A stretch of DNA of 64,000 bases from Hartmannibacter diazotrophicus (GCF_900231165.1 NZ_LT960614.1:186001-250000); one strand, 5' to 3'. Positions 6,876 to 16,496 are shown, counted from the first letter of the stretch. The notes: a model not told the origin generated them from the letters alone. Numbers and translations are program-made.

Positions 6876-6931
6876 CCCTTTCGAGTACCAGCACCTGAAG
6901 CTGGCGCGTCTACCAATTCCGCCATCTGGGC
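6845..6931 (-). tRNA. tRNA-Leu (anticodon CAG)
   Basis: The minus strand folds as a class II tRNA of 87 nt including an encoded CCA (6845-6847). The acceptor stem starts GCCCAGA at 6931. The anticodon stem CCAGC/GCTGG holds a loop TTCAGGT, giving CAG. A variable arm and the T arm GGTTCGAGTCC follow. It reads codon CUG and is the integration target of the neighbouring element. Confidence 0.95.
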
Positions 6932-7171
6932 TCGGGGCGGAGGGATATGAGAAGCGCTCGCCGTTGTCAATCGGAGAGTTGCGCGCAATGCGAAGGTTTT
7001 TTGACAGAATGGGACGTGATCGGTCGTGGAGGCCAGCCGCGCCGCGCATTTCCGGCCGCCGGTGCGCGGCTTCCCGCGCCAAGACAGGCCAAAGAAGTCT
7101 GTACAGCCGCGCGCCCGTTGGCTAAGACCTCGTTGGAACCATTCTTGAGCCATGATCCGAGGGTAAGGCAG

Positions 7172-8155
7172 ATGAAGGCAGCAAGCGGTTACGGTCGTCT
7201 CGTCACGGTTTTCGGCGGCTCGGGCTTCGTCGGCCGCTATGTGGTGCGGGCCCTTGCGCGCAGGGGCTACCGGGTGCGCGTTGCCGTTCGCCGGCCCGAT
7301 CTCGCCGGCCACCTGCAGCCGCTTGGCACCGTCGGCCAGATCATGCCGGTGCAGGCGAATCTGCGTTATCGCGACTCGGTCGATGCGGCTGTCCAGGGCG
7401 CCGATGCGGTCGTCAATCTCGTCGGCATCCTGTCCCCCTCCGGGCGGCAGACCTTCGAGGCCGTGCAGGCCTTCGGGGCCCGCGCCGTCGCCGAGGCGAC
7501 CAAGGCCGCCGGCATTTCCCGTCTCGTGCAGATGTCCGCGATCGGCGCCGACGCCAATTCGGCCTCGGTCTATGCCCGCACCAAGGCGGCGGGCGAAAAG
7601 GCGGCTCTGTCCGCCGTGCCCGGCGCCGTCATCGTGCGTCCCTCCATCGTCTTCGGTCCGGAGGACTCCTTCTTCAACCGCTTCGCGGAAATGGCGCGCT
7701 TTTCGCCCGTGCTGCCGCTGATCGGCGGCGGCAAGACGCTGTTCCAGCCGGTCTATGTCGACGACGTCGCGAGCGCGATCGCCATGGCCGTCGACGGCGA
7801 GACGGAGGAGGGCGCTGTCTACGAGATTGGCGGCCCGGAGATCCTGAGCTTCCGCGACTGCATGGAGACGATGTGTGAGGAAACCGGCCAGAAGCGCGTC
7901 CTGCTGCCGGTGCCTTTCGGCGTTGCCGAATTCGGCGCCAAGCTGACGGGCTGGCTGCCCGGCGCGCCTCTGACGCTCGACCAGATCGAACTCCTGAAGA
8001 CCGACAATGTCGTCTCCAACGAGGCGACGGCGGAAGGGCGCACGCTGGCCGGTCTCGACATCGAGCCCCGCACCCTTGCCGCGGTGCTGCCGACCTATCT
8101 CTATCGCTTCACCACCCACGGTCAGTATGACCGTCACAAGATGAAGACGCTCTGA
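7172..8155 (+). CDS. NDUFA9-type atypical SDR (complex I-associated NAD(P)-binding protein)
   Basis: A 327-aa Rossmann protein starting at the ATG 7172. The NAD(P) motif GGSGFVGRYV lies at about 14-23, and V-YVDDVA plus YEIGGPE in the second half are typical of the atypical SDR/NmrA-like group related to mitochondrial NDUFA9. The active-site Tyr-x3-Lys occurs as YARTK. In mitochondria this protein holds NADPH at the Q-module of complex I; in bacteria the role is less clear, often assembly or quinone-linked functions. It is convergent with uppP and shares the bidirectional terminator at 8191-8221. Confidence 0.85.
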   Translation: MKAASGYGRLVTVFGGSGFVGRYVVRALARRGYRVRVAVRRPDLAGHLQPLGTVGQIMPVQANLRYRDSVDAAVQGADAVVNLVGILSPSGRQTFEAVQAFGARAVAEATKAAGISRLVQMSAIGADANSASVYARTKAAGEKAALSAVPGAVIVRPSIVFGPEDSFFNRFAEMARFSPVLPLIGGGKTLFQPVYVDDVASAIAMAVDGETEEGAVYEIGGPEILSFRDCMETMCEETGQKRVLLPVPFGVAEFGAKLTGWLPGAPLTLDQIELLKTDNVVSNEATAEGRTLAGLDIEPRTLAAVLPTYLYRFTTHGQYDRHKMKTL

Positions 8156-8190
8156 CGGTCTCGATCTCTGCCGGCATTGGCAAAGACATG

Positions 8191-8221
8191 AAAAAAGCCC
8201 GGACAACCGTCCGGGCTTTTT
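8191..8221. terminator. Bidirectional rho-independent terminator
   Basis: An 8-bp GC stem (8197-8204 with 8209-8216), loop AACC, flanked by six A on the left and five T on the right. It works for both the SDR gene and the convergent uppP. Confidence 0.92.
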
Positions 8222-8247
8222 GCGTTCCGGGGGGCTGCTCGTCCCGG

Positions 8248-9054
8248 TCAGAAGCCCATGGAAAGGCCGATGAGACCGGCGATACCGACCGCGATGCGCC
8301 ACCAGGCGAAGATCCCGTAGCCGTGGCGGCTGACGAAATCGAGCAGCCGCCGCACCACGATGATCGCCGTGATGAAGGCCGCGATGAAGCCGATGACAAT
8401 GAGCGAGGCGTCGTCGAAGCTGAGGATGTCCCGGTTCTTGTAGAGGTCGTAGGCAAAGGCGCCTGCCATCGTCGGGATGGCGAGGAAGAAGGAGAATTCC
8501 GCCGCCGAGCGCTTGTCCGCCTTCATCAGCATGGCGCCGACGATGGTCGAGCCGGAACGCGACGTTCCGGGGATCATGGCAAGGCACTGGAAGAGCCCGA
8601 TGATGAAATAGGTCTTGAGCGGATAGGTCGTCGCGTCGAAATAGGCCGGCTCCGGCGCCTTCTTGTCGATGACGAGCAGGACGATGCCGCCGAGGATCAG
8701 CGAGATGCAGATGAGGCGCGGCGATTCGAAGAAGACGTTCTTGATGATGTCGTGCAGCAGCACGCCGGCGAAGACGGCCGGCAGGAAGGCGAGGAGGACG
8801 CCGAACACGAAGCGGCGGGCCGCCGGGCTGGTCGGAAGGGCGAGCGCGATGGCGATCAGCCGTTGCGCATAGACCGTCAGGATGGCGAGAATCGCGCCGA
8901 GCTGGATCAGCACCTCGAAGGTCTTGCCTTTGGATTCAAAGCCCAGGAAATGGCCAAGAAGCAGGATGTGGCCCGTGGACGAAACTGGAAGAAATTCAGT
9001 CAGACCCTCAACGAGGCCGAGAACCGTGGCCTCGACATACGTACCGGCATCCAT
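8248..9054 (-). CDS. uppP: Undecaprenyl-diphosphate phosphatase
   Basis: A 268-aa polytopic membrane enzyme (BacA/UppP family) that recycles undecaprenyl pyrophosphate, the lipid carrier for peptidoglycan and O-antigen synthesis. The first catalytic motif is [17 protein letters not shown] (about 13-29) with the Glu-rich E-x3-E pattern; the second is [10 protein letters not shown] (about 158-167) with the Arg. At least seven hydrophobic segments are visible. A clean AGGAG lies six bases before the start. The catalytic side faces the periplasm, as known for the family. It is divergent from the GST gene. Confidence 0.95.
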   Translation of the reverse strand: MDAGTYVEATVLGLVEGLTEFLPVSSTGHILLLGHFLGFESKGKTFEVLIQLGAILAILTVYAQRLIAIALALPTSPAARRFVFGVLLAFLPAVFAGVLLHDIIKNVFFESPRLICISLILGGIVLLVIDKKAPEPAYFDATTYPLKTYFIIGLFQCLAMIPGTSRSGSTIVGAMLMKADKRSAAEFSFFLAIPTMAGAFAYDLYKNRDILSFDDASLIVIGFIAAFITAIIVVRRLLDFVSRHGYGIFAWWRIAVGIAGLIGLSMGF

Positions 9055-9438
9055 GCCGTACTCCTCTTCATGAATATTCCGGGACTGGTGGGATTTGGAT
9101 AAAATTTGATTGGTTATGAAACGGATTCTTTAAGGATCCAATGCGCTCATAAGACAGTTTCCAATGCGACGGAATCCCTCGATTTCCAAGAGGGCCTTGT
9201 CCGACTTTCCAAAAGAAGTGCCTAAGATCACCTGTCCTACCATGCCTCCTGTTAACAAAGCCGGTCCGCCGGGCGGCAGCCGGCACGTTGCAAGCATCGT
9301 GCAAATTGTGCATGACGGTGCCCGTCAAAATTATGTCAGCCGGCCATTTCGCCCGGCTCTTTCCTCAGGCGGCCATGCCACGGCGCGCCGAGGCCCGTCC
9401 GAAGAACATGCGCCGATCCCGCCGGCCTGGATATCTCA
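9055..9438. other. 384-bp divergent intergenic region, uppP and GST
   Basis: This holds the start signals of two divergent genes. Part of it (about 9100-9140) is AT-rich and may carry the uppP promoter on the minus strand. Nothing resembling an RNA gene or an open frame with a good start was found. Confidence 0.3.
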
Positions 9439-10131
9439 ATGCTGAAACTCCACCATCATCCGTTTTCCCCCGCCTCTCGATTCGCGCGCCTGATGCTGTC
9501 CGAACACGACTGCAAGGCCGATTTCGTGGTGGAGCGGCCCTGGGAGCGCCATCAGGAGTTCCTGGCGCTCAATCCGGCCGGAACGGTTCCGGTTCTCGTC
9601 GAGAATGACGGTCCGCCGATCGTCGGCGCCGAGGTGATCATGGAATACATCGACGAAACGCGCGGCTATGCCCTTGCCGAACGGGCCCTGATGCCCAAGC
9701 ATCCGGAAGCGCGTGCGGAGATGCGCCGGCTGGTGCACTGGTTCGAGCGCAAGTTTCATGACGAGGTGACGAATTACTTCGTCCACGAGCGCATCTACAA
9801 GCTGGAGATCCCGTCCTCGCGCGGCGGCGGTGCGCCGGATTCCCAGATCCTGCGCGCGGCAAGGGCCAACATCCGCCACCACATCCGCTACATCGGCTGG
9901 CTGGCCGGCAGCCGCAACTGGCTCGCCGGGGACAAGATCACGTTTGCCGACCTCTCGGCCGCGGCCCAGCTTTCGGCAATCGACTATATCGGCGAGGTGC
10001 CGTGGGACGTCGATCCGCACGCGACCGCCTGGTATGCCCGGGTCAAGTCGCGCCCGTCCTTCCGCGGTCTGCTGGCCGACCGGGTGACGGGCCTTCCGGC
10101 TTCGCCGAGCTACGCCGATCTCGATTTCTGA
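9439..10131 (+). CDS. fzlA: Glutathione S-transferase family protein, FzlA-like
   Basis: A 230-aa GST-fold protein: thioredoxin-like N-domain (1-78; HHHPFSPASRF, then NPAGTVPVL and the E-V-I-MEYIDE edge) and an all-helical C-domain (90-225). The YIGWLAGSRNWLAG stretch and the C-terminal end SYADLDF match alphaproteobacterial FzlA, a GST relative that binds FtsZ and is needed for constriction in Caulobacter. Naming relies on that family memory and on the synteny with queG and uppP. If FzlA, it acts at the division site and not as a detoxifying enzyme. Otherwise it is a plain GST. Confidence 0.7.
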   Translation: MLKLHHHPFSPASRFARLMLSEHDCKADFVVERPWERHQEFLALNPAGTVPVLVENDGPPIVGAEVIMEYIDETRGYALAERALMPKHPEARAEMRRLVHWFERKFHDEVTNYFVHERIYKLEIPSSRGGGAPDSQILRAARANIRHHIRYIGWLAGSRNWLAGDKITFADLSAAAQLSAIDYIGEVPWDVDPHATAWYARVKSRPSFRGLLADRVTGLPASPSYADLDF

Positions 10132-10207
10132 GCGGTGCTTTGCCCGGATGGCCGCAGGTGGGCTATGATCCGCCGCGACGGAAGACCGGCTGAGCAGCAA
10201 CCGACCC

Positions 10208-11353
10208 ATGGCTGAGGACATTCTCAAGGCCGCGCGCGAACGCGCCCTCCGGCTCGGCTTTGCCGCTTTCCGGGTCACGGCCCCGGAGCGAGTGCCGGAC
10301 GCGGGCGCGCGCCTGCGGCAGGCGATCGCCGACGGCCATCACGCGACGATGGACTGGCTACCGGAGACGGCCGATCGCCGCTCCGATCCGCGTGCGCTGT
10401 GGCCCGAGGTGCGCTCGGTCGTCATGCTGGGCTTCAACTATGGTCCGGAGACCGATCCGCTGGCGCTGCTGGAGCGGAAGGACCGCGCATCGATCTCCGT
10501 CTATTCCCGCAACCGCGACTACCACGACATCCTGAAGGGGCGGCTGAAGGAAGTGGCCGGCCTCATCGCCCGCGACACCGGCGCCGAGGTCAAGGTCTTC
10601 GTCGACACGGCGCCGGTCATGGAAAAGCCGCTGGCGGCAAGCGCCGGTCTCGGCTGGCAGGGCAAGCACACCAACCTCGTCTCGCGCGACTACGGCTCCT
10701 GGCTCTTTCTCGGTGCCGTCTTCTCGGCCGCCGATCTGCCTCTGGATGAGCCGGAGCGCGATCATTGTGGCTCCTGCCGGGCCTGTCTCGACATCTGCCC
10801 GACGAAGGCCTTTCCCGCTCCTTACCGGCTGGATGCGCGGCGCTGCATTTCCTATCTGACGATCGAGCACGACGGGCCGATCCCGCATGAGTTTCGCAAG
10901 GCAATGGGCAATCGCATCTATGGCTGCGACGACTGCCTCGCCGTCTGTCCCTGGAACAAGTTCGCCGAAGTGGCCGCCGAGCAGAAGCTGCGGGCGCGTG
11001 CGGATCTGGAGGCGCCTGACATCGCCGATCTGCTGGCTCTGAACGAGACGGCCTTCCGCGTCCGGTTTTGCGGCTCGCCGGTCAAGCGCATCGGGAGAGA
11101 CCGTTTCATCCGCAACGTGCTGATCGCGGCGGGCAACAGCGCGATGGAGGAACTTGCGGAGCAGGTTCGCCAGCATCTCGCCGATCCCTCGCCCATGGTG
11201 CGTGGCGCGGCGGTCTGGGCTCTTGCCCGGCTCGGCGGTCCCGACCGCATCGAAGACTTGGCCGGCCGCCTCCCGCCCGACGAGAAGGACGAAGGCGTGC
11301 GCGACGAATGGCGGCGGGTCACCGGACGCGAAAGCGCCGATGAGATCGGGTGA
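10208..11353 (+). CDS. queG: Epoxyqueuosine reductase
   Basis: A 381-aa cobalamin- and iron-sulfur-dependent enzyme that reduces epoxyqueuosine to queuosine at tRNA position 34. Both ferredoxin-like clusters are complete: CGSCRACLDICP (about 190-201) and CDDCLAVCPW (about 240-249), with the extra ARRC. The catalytic Asp lies in VDTAPVMEKP (about 138-147). A HEAT-like helical tail (about 310-365) carries EELAEQVRQHL and PSPMVRGAAVWAL. Length is normal. It follows the GST gene by 76 bases and is likely cotranscribed. Confidence 0.95.
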   Translation: MAEDILKAARERALRLGFAAFRVTAPERVPDAGARLRQAIADGHHATMDWLPETADRRSDPRALWPEVRSVVMLGFNYGPETDPLALLERKDRASISVYSRNRDYHDILKGRLKEVAGLIARDTGAEVKVFVDTAPVMEKPLAASAGLGWQGKHTNLVSRDYGSWLFLGAVFSAADLPLDEPERDHCGSCRACLDICPTKAFPAPYRLDARRCISYLTIEHDGPIPHEFRKAMGNRIYGCDDCLAVCPWNKFAEVAAEQKLRARADLEAPDIADLLALNETAFRVRFCGSPVKRIGRDRFIRNVLIAAGNSAMEELAEQVRQHLADPSPMVRGAAVWALARLGGPDRIEDLAGRLPPDEKDEGVRDEWRRVTGRESADEIG

Positions 11354-11490
11354 TCGCAGACGCGCGCCTCCAGAGCCCTGAAGACCGAGCGGAATGTCCT
11401 CCTTCATGCGCTTTCGCTTGAACGGATTATGCTCTAAGAGACCTTCGACATCGGTGGAGGCCTTTGAAATCGGCTGTTTGCCGGCAGTGG

Positions 11491-11506
11491 TGCCTTGTTT
11501 AAGGCA
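11491..11506 (+). promoter_or_regulatory. Small hairpin upstream of hisB
   Basis: TGCCTT and AAGGCA pair across a GTTT loop, 48 bases before the hisB start. It may be an operator or a leader hairpin of the histidine operon; no T run follows. There is no histidine leader peptide in this interval that I can find. Confidence 0.3.
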
Positions 11507-11554
11507 TCCGTTGTAAGGTCTGTTCAAACGACGCAAGCAAGTTCAGGAAGCCCC

Positions 11555-12142
11555 ATGCGGACCGCGACGATCACACGCAAGACCAGCGAGACGGACATCG
11601 CCCTCACCATCGACCTCGATGGCACGGGCAAGGCTGATATTGCGACCGGCGTCGGCTTCTTCGACCATATGCTGACCCAGGTCGCTCGCCACGGGCTGAT
11701 CGACATGACCGTCAAGGCGAAGGGCGACCTTCACATCGACGACCACCACACGGTGGAGGATGTCGGCATCGCGCTCGGCAAGGCCTTCGCCGAAGCGATC
11801 GGCGACAAGAAGGGCATCACCCGTTACGCCGACTGCCATCTTGCCATGGACGAGGCGCTGACCCGCTGCGCGGTCGATGTGTCGGGCCGGCCTTTTCTCG
11901 TGGCGAAATTCGGCTTCCAGACGCCCAAGATCGGCGCATTCGACACCCAGCTTGTCGAGGAATGGTTCCGCGCCTTCGCCATGAATGCCGGCATTACGCT
12001 GCATGTCGAAACGCTTTACGGGGCCAACGACCATCATATCGCCGAAAGCGCCTTCAAGGCGCTGGCGCGCTGCTTGCGCAAGGCCGTCGAGATCGATCCC
12101 CGCCAGGCGGACCGGATCCCGTCCACCAAGGGAGCGCTCTGA
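11555..12142 (+). CDS. hisB: Imidazoleglycerol-phosphate dehydratase
   Basis: A 195-aa enzyme of histidine synthesis that turns imidazoleglycerol phosphate into imidazoleacetol phosphate. The metal-binding His motifs are [24 protein letters not shown] and [15 protein letters not shown]. It is the single-domain form without the histidinol phosphatase. The ATG at 11555 has AGGAAG eight bases upstream; an upstream in-frame start would add 20 residues not seen in the family. First gene of the his cluster here. Confidence 0.96.
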   Translation: MRTATITRKTSETDIALTIDLDGTGKADIATGVGFFDHMLTQVARHGLIDMTVKAKGDLHIDDHHTVEDVGIALGKAFAEAIGDKKGITRYADCHLAMDEALTRCAVDVSGRPFLVAKFGFQTPKIGAFDTQLVEEWFRAFAMNAGITLHVETLYGANDHHIAESAFKALARCLRKAVEIDPRQADRIPSTKGAL

Positions 12143-12201
12143 GCCAGGAACGGCCCTTCGGGGCTTGTCCGGGAGTGTTCGCAAAGGTCAGGAGACCGCC
12201 G

Positions 12202-12699
12202 ATGACCATTCACATGGCCTATGTTCCGCCGGACGCCGAAACGACCACGCCGGAGCGCATCGACCTTGTCCTCGTCAAGGAGGGCTTTTCGTGGCCGGCC
12301 CTTATCGTCGCGCCGCTCTGGCTCATCTGGCATCGCATGTGGTGGGTGCTTCTCGGCTACGTCGTCGCCGTGGTGCTGATCGGTGTGTTGGGGCAGGGCC
12401 TCGGCGAGGATGCGCGCACGATGCTGGAGATCGTCTTCGCCATCGGTTTTGCGCTCGAGGCTAACGACCTTCGCGCCTGGTCGCTGGAGCGCAAGGGCTG
12501 GCGCCTTGCCGGCCTCATCGAGGGCAGGGACCTCGATACGGTCGAACGCCGCTTCTTCGAAGCCTGGCTGCAACGTCCGGCGAAGACCGCGCCCGCCTCC
12601 CGGACGGACCGCCCGCCGGTCGGCCCGAGAGCCGTGGACACGGGCATCATCGGCCTTTTCCCCGGCAACCCGTCTCCCAATCTGCCGTCAAGGTCCTGA
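12202..12699 (+). CDS. DUF2628 membrane protein in the his operon
   Basis: A 165-aa protein from the ATG 12202 (AGGAGA upstream). Residues 30-60 are hydrophobic with many Trp ([20 protein letters not shown]), and a second segment covers about 75-95. This is the layout of DUF2628 proteins. It lies between hisB and hisH, with one base before the hisH start. The gene is usual at this place in Hyphomicrobiales, but its role in or beside histidine synthesis is not known to me. Confidence 0.8.
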   Translation: MTIHMAYVPPDAETTTPERIDLVLVKEGFSWPALIVAPLWLIWHRMWWVLLGYVVAVVLIGVLGQGLGEDARTMLEIVFAIGFALEANDLRAWSLERKGWRLAGLIEGRDLDTVERRFFEAWLQRPAKTAPASRTDRPPVGPRAVDTGIIGLFPGNPSPNLPSRS

Positions 12700-12700
12700 C

Positions 12701-13351
12701 ATGAGCGTTGCGATTATCGATTATGGCTCGGGCAACCTGCGCTCGGCCGAGAAGGCCTTCGAGCGCGCGGCCCGGGAAAGTGGCTACGCGGGCGAGGTTC
12801 GCGTCACCGACGACCCGGACGTGGTGGCGAGAGCCGACCGGATCGTGTTGCCGGGCGTTGGCGCCTTCGCCGATTGCCGACGCGGACTCGATGCGGTGGG
12901 CGGCATGGTCGAGGCGCTGAACGAGGCGGTCCTGAAACGGGCCGTTCCGTTTCTCGGCATCTGCGTCGGGCAGCAACTGATGGCGAGCCGTGGCCTTGAG
13001 AAGGAAACCACCGAGGGGCTTGGCTGGATCCCCGGCGATGTCCGGATCATCGAACCGTCCGATCCCGCGCTCAAGATCCCGCACATGGGCTGGAACACGA
13101 TCGACAGCCGCCGCGATCACCCGGTCCTTGCCGGCATTCCGACGGGCGAGGGCGGTCTCCACGCCTATTTCGTCCATTCCTATCATCTGACGGTGTCGGA
13201 CCCGGCTCACCTCATCGCCACCGCCGACTACGGCGGCGCGGTGACTGCCATCGTCGGGCGCGACAACATGGTCGGCACCCAGTTCCACCCGGAAAAGAGC
13301 CAGACGCTCGGCCTGACGCTGATCGCCAATTTCCTCAAGTGGGCGCCATAG
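12701..13351 (+). CDS. hisH: Imidazole glycerol phosphate synthase, glutaminase subunit
   Basis: A 216-aa class I glutamine amidotransferase. The oxyanion and nucleophile motif is [12 protein letters not shown] (Cys at about 88), and the His-Glu pair is in TQFHPEKSQ. It releases ammonia that HisF uses to make imidazole glycerol phosphate and AICAR. The partner hisF is 2.2 kb downstream, separated by hisA and two extra genes. Confidence 0.96.
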   Translation: MSVAIIDYGSGNLRSAEKAFERAARESGYAGEVRVTDDPDVVARADRIVLPGVGAFADCRRGLDAVGGMVEALNEAVLKRAVPFLGICVGQQLMASRGLEKETTEGLGWIPGDVRIIEPSDPALKIPHMGWNTIDSRRDHPVLAGIPTGEGGLHAYFVHSYHLTVSDPAHLIATADYGGAVTAIVGRDNMVGTQFHPEKSQTLGLTLIANFLKWAP

Positions 13352-13416
13352 GGGCTTGGCCCCGCCCCTTCGAGCGTTTACCGAAGGGCCGAGAACAAAC
13401 GACAGCCGAGACCGAC

Positions 13417-14154
13417 ATGATCCTTTACCCTGCCATCGACCTCAAGGCCGGCCAGTGCGTGCGCCTCAAGCTCGGCGACATGAACGAGGCCACCGTCTAC
13501 AACGAGGACCCGGCCGCCCAGGCCGGCGCCTTCGCGGCGATGGGGTTTGAATGGCTGCATGTGGTCGATCTCGATGGCGCCTTCGCCGGCGCAAGCCGCA
13601 ATGGCGAAGCAATCGACGCCATTCTGGCCGCAACCCCGATGAAGGTGCAGCTTGGCGGCGGCATCCGCACGATGGAGGCCATCGAGGCCTGGTTGAAGAA
13701 GGGCGTCTCGCGGGTGATCCTCGGCACGATCGCCGTGCGCGATCCGGGCCTCGTGAAGGCCGCTGCCCGTGCTTTTCCCGGCAAGGTCGCCGTCGGCATC
13801 GACGCCCGCGGTGGCAGGGTGGCCGTTGAGGGCTGGGCCGAGGCCTCCGAGCTCACCGCCGTGGATCTGGCCAGGAAATTCGAGGACGCGGGCGTCGCCG
13901 CGATCATCTATACGGACATCGACCGCGACGGCATCCTCAAGGGCCTCAACATTCCCTCGACTCTCGAACTTGCCCATGCGGTCGGCATCCCGGTGATTGC
14001 CTCGGGCGGCCTTGCCTCCATGGACGACATCGACCGGCTCATGGAGCCCGATTGCGCGATCCTCGACGGCGCGATTTCGGGCCGCGCTCTCTACGATGGC
14101 CGGCTCGATCCGATTGTGGCCCTCGCCAAGATCGCCGCGTCCGAGGCCGGCTGA
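13417..14154 (+). CDS. hisA: ProFAR isomerase
   Basis: A 245-aa TIM-barrel enzyme that isomerises ProFAR to PRFAR in histidine synthesis. The N-terminal catalytic Asp is in [18 protein letters not shown] and the second in [10 protein letters not shown]. Phosphate-binding strands GGGIRTM and ASGGLAS are present. The ATG at 13417 gives the normal length; the longer open frame upstream overlaps hisH and is not needed. Confidence 0.96.
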   Translation: MILYPAIDLKAGQCVRLKLGDMNEATVYNEDPAAQAGAFAAMGFEWLHVVDLDGAFAGASRNGEAIDAILAATPMKVQLGGGIRTMEAIEAWLKKGVSRVILGTIAVRDPGLVKAAARAFPGKVAVGIDARGGRVAVEGWAEASELTAVDLARKFEDAGVAAIIYTDIDRDGILKGLNIPSTLELAHAVGIPVIASGGLASMDDIDRLMEPDCAILDGAISGRALYDGRLDPIVALAKIAASEAG

Positions 14155-14195
14155 TCTGCCGGAGCCTCGGGGTGCCGGTCGCTCGGAGGCGTGGC

Positions 14196-14218
14196 CTATC
14201 GTCCCGATGGGCCGATAG
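14196..14218 (+). other. Hairpin between hisA and the Fae-like gene
   Basis: CTATCG and CGATAG enclose CCC-GAT-GGG, a stem of 9 pairs with one mismatch and a 3-base loop. No T run follows, so a terminator is doubtful; RNA processing or attenuation is possible. Confidence 0.3.
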
Positions 14219-14382
14219 AGTGCCGAACTGACATGGGAGTCGGCTAGAGCAAGCTAGGAACGTCGGGACCGGCTTGCCATTCGGGCCTGCGCCGGACCTC
14301 GGGCTCGCAGCCTTCCGGACACCGCAGCGGCTCGCCCGCGGACCTTTTCACCCTCAAACACCAGACCGACAGGAGACGACAC

Positions 14383-14931
14383 ATGAGCGATCGGATCATC
14401 ATGCGAATTGGCGAGGCGCTGGTGGCCGGCGGTCCTCCCGGAACCGCGGCCGAGCCGGAAGTCGCCATCGGCGAGATGGACGGGCCGATGGGCACGGCCT
14501 TCGCCACGCTTCTCGGCGATCAGGTGAAGGGCCACAGCCGCGTCCTGTCGCTGATGAACACGGACATCATGGTCCGTCCGCCGACCATCTGCGTCTCCAA
14601 GGTCACCGTCGACAACGCACGCTACACCAACATCCTCATGGGCACGGTGCAGTATGCCACCTCGATGGGCGTCCTCGATGCGGTCCGCTCCGGCGACATC
14701 CCGAAGGACAAGGCCAACGATCTCGGCATCATCGTCTCGGTCTGGCTCAATCCGCAGGTCGCGGAGATCGACGATCTCGATCACCAGGTCCTCTTCGACA
14801 TCCACCGCAAGGCAACGACGCTCGCGATCCGCAAGGCCATGACCTTCGAGCCGTCGATTGACTGGCTTCTGGAAAACCAGGAAAAGATCGTCCACAAATA
14901 CTTCGAGCGCGGCCTCAAGGGCGAAATCTGA
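14383..14931 (+). CDS. Formaldehyde-activating enzyme (Fae) homologue
   Basis: A 182-aa protein with Fae-family features: R-IGEALVAG at the start, DGPMGTAFATLL (33-44), RPPTICVSKVTVDNAR, and AVRSGDIPKDKANDLGIIVSVWLNP. Fae catalyses the condensation of formaldehyde with tetrahydromethanopterin. The catalytic His of Fae, which in methylotroph enzymes lies in a VAHIDLIIG segment, is replaced here by Glu24 (alignment by eye), so classic Fae activity is doubtful. AGGAGA precedes the ATG. It sits between hisA and hisF in the operon, with no methanopterin genes in view. It may act on another aldehyde or amine, or bind a pterin or folate. Function unproven. Confidence 0.75.
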   Translation: MSDRIIMRIGEALVAGGPPGTAAEPEVAIGEMDGPMGTAFATLLGDQVKGHSRVLSLMNTDIMVRPPTICVSKVTVDNARYTNILMGTVQYATSMGVLDAVRSGDIPKDKANDLGIIVSVWLNPQVAEIDDLDHQVLFDIHRKATTLAIRKAMTFEPSIDWLLENQEKIVHKYFERGLKGEI

Positions 14932-15022
14932 TCGCGGCTGGATGGGCGGCGGCGCAGCAAGGAACCTTGCGCCTGCTGCCCGTCTGCCCATATGTCGCTC
15001 GACCAACGAGATTGCGGAAAAG

Positions 15023-15133
15023 ATGCTGAAGTCCCGCGACGCCAGACAACTCGACAGACGTCTTTTGGGATTTGCGTCCAGCTTGATCCGGCAGGAGGAC
15101 AGGTTGCCGTTGGCGACCTTGGACGGGCTCTGA
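15023..15133 (+). CDS. 36-codon reading frame before the Imm50 gene
   Basis: The frame starts at ATG 15023 with GGAAA upstream, encodes MLKSRDARQLDRRLLGFASS and 16 more residues, and stops one base before the next ATG. It is basic and amphipathic. Spacing suggests coupling with the immunity gene. It is short and may be chance or the remnant of a toxin tail. Confidence 0.3.
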   Translation: MLKSRDARQLDRRLLGFASSLIRQEDRLPLATLDGL

Positions 15134-15134
15134 A

Positions 15135-15572
15135 ATGGAAGAGCGCACAGCCATCTTCATGGATTTGACTGGCGGTCCGGAACTCGTGTCCTGGTTTGGT
15201 GTGGCCCCCAGCTTTCACGATGCGGAAATTCTGGAGATCTGCCTTAGGCGGTCGGATCCCAGTCTTATTCGAATTCATACGTGGCAAGCGACGGGCGTGA
15301 CTGATAAGGACGGCCGCATGAAGCTCGACAAGCATGTTGTTGTTGATTTCATGCTGCGTGGTGTTGTCGATCTCAATCTCGATGGTTTCAACCACCAAAA
15401 CGTGATCAATGGGCTGCAGATCGGCAAAGAGACCCGGAATTTGTGGGGGGAGATGACGCCTCTCGTCAAAGTTTCCTTGGACGGTTGTTTCGGTGTCGAT
15501 GGCTGGATTACGGCTTGTGAGGTCGAAATCGCGATGGACACTCAAAATGTGCCGGTCAAGAATGACGATTGA
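15135..15572 (+). CDS. Imm50-type immunity protein
   Basis: A 145-aa acidic protein. WFGVAPSFHDAEILEICLRR (20-39), later HVVVDFMLRGVVDLNLDGFN and QNVINGL match the Imm50 family of polymorphic-toxin immunity proteins (family knowledge). Such proteins bind and block a cognate toxin. No toxin gene lies nearby, so it is an orphan. It is inserted in the histidine operon between the Fae-like gene and hisF. Its base composition is visibly richer in A+T than its neighbours, which fits transfer. Confidence 0.7.
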   Translation: MEERTAIFMDLTGGPELVSWFGVAPSFHDAEILEICLRRSDPSLIRIHTWQATGVTDKDGRMKLDKHVVVDFMLRGVVDLNLDGFNHQNVINGLQIGKETRNLWGEMTPLVKVSLDGCFGVDGWITACEVEIAMDTQNVPVKNDD

Positions 15573-15614
15573 GGTGACAAGAATGCTGGCATCGTATGAC
15601 TGGAAAAGCGTTTC

Positions 15615-16394
15615 ATGACCCTCAAGTCCCGCGTGATCCCCTGCCTCGACGTCAAGGACGGCCGTGTCGTCAAGGGCGTCAACTTCGTCGACCTCATCGA
15701 TGCCGGTGATCCGGTGGAGGCCGCCGCCGCCTATGACGCGGCGGGCGCCGACGAACTCTGCTTCCTCGACATCACCGCGAGCCATGAGGACCGGGGAACG
15801 CTCCTTCATGTCGTCGAGCGCACCGCCGACCTCTGCTTCATGCCGGTGACGGTCGGCGGCGGCGTGCGTTCGGTGGAGGATATCCGGGCACTGCTGCTCG
15901 CCGGTGCCGACAAGGTCTCGATCAACTCGGCCGCCGTGAAGGACAAGAGCTTCGTCGGCCGCGCCGCCGACAAGTTCGGCGACCAGTGCATCGTCGTCTC
16001 GATTGACGCCAAGCGGGTGTCGGGCGAGGGCGAGGCGCCGCGCTGGCAGATCTTCACGCACGGCGGCCGCAATCCGACCGGCATCGACGCGGTCGAGTTT
16101 GCCCGCGATGTCGTGGCGCTCGGCGCCGGCGAACTGCTCGTCACCTCCATGGACCGCGACGGCACGCGGATCGGCTTCGACATCGAGTTGACCCGCACGA
16201 TCGCCGATGCGGTCCACGTGCCGGTGATCGCTTCCGGTGGCGTCGGCACGCTCGATCATCTGGTCGAAGGCATCCGGGACGGCCACGCGACGGCGGTGCT
16301 CGCCGCCTCGATCTTCCATTTCGGTACCTACACGATCCACGAGGCCAAGGCGCACATGGCGGCCGCCGGGCTGCACATGCGGCTCGACGGCTGA
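15615..16394 (+). CDS. hisF: Imidazole glycerol phosphate synthase, cyclase subunit
   Basis: A 259-aa TIM barrel that closes the imidazole ring with ammonia from HisH. The first catalytic Asp is in [17 protein letters not shown] and the second in [13 protein letters not shown]. Phosphate loops VGGGVRS and [10 protein letters not shown] are intact. Length is normal. It follows the Imm50 gene by 42 bases. Confidence 0.97.
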   Translation: MTLKSRVIPCLDVKDGRVVKGVNFVDLIDAGDPVEAAAAYDAAGADELCFLDITASHEDRGTLLHVVERTADLCFMPVTVGGGVRSVEDIRALLLAGADKVSINSAAVKDKSFVGRAADKFGDQCIVVSIDAKRVSGEGEAPRWQIFTHGGRNPTGIDAVEFARDVVALGAGELLVTSMDRDGTRIGFDIELTRTIADAVHVPVIASGGVGTLDHLVEGIRDGHATAVLAASIFHFGTYTIHEAKAHMAAAGLHMRLDG

Positions 16395-16496
16395 CGATCG
16401 CTGCTTCCGCGTTGAAGGCGTGGCGGTGTCGTGGCTCTGGCGGAAAAGCTCTTTGACCTCCGGCAAGCGGCCCGAACGCCCGAAAACCCTTGCCGG

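Noticed and set aside
6833-8587. A 584-codon frame on the minus strand across the tRNA-Leu and SDR genes
   Set aside because: It crosses a tRNA and a terminator and is the antisense of a well-supported gene. Long antisense frames are normal at this GC content.
14781-16466. A 561-codon minus-strand frame across the Imm50 and hisF genes
   Set aside because: It covers hisF and Imm50 in antisense, with low-complexity residues and no known domain.
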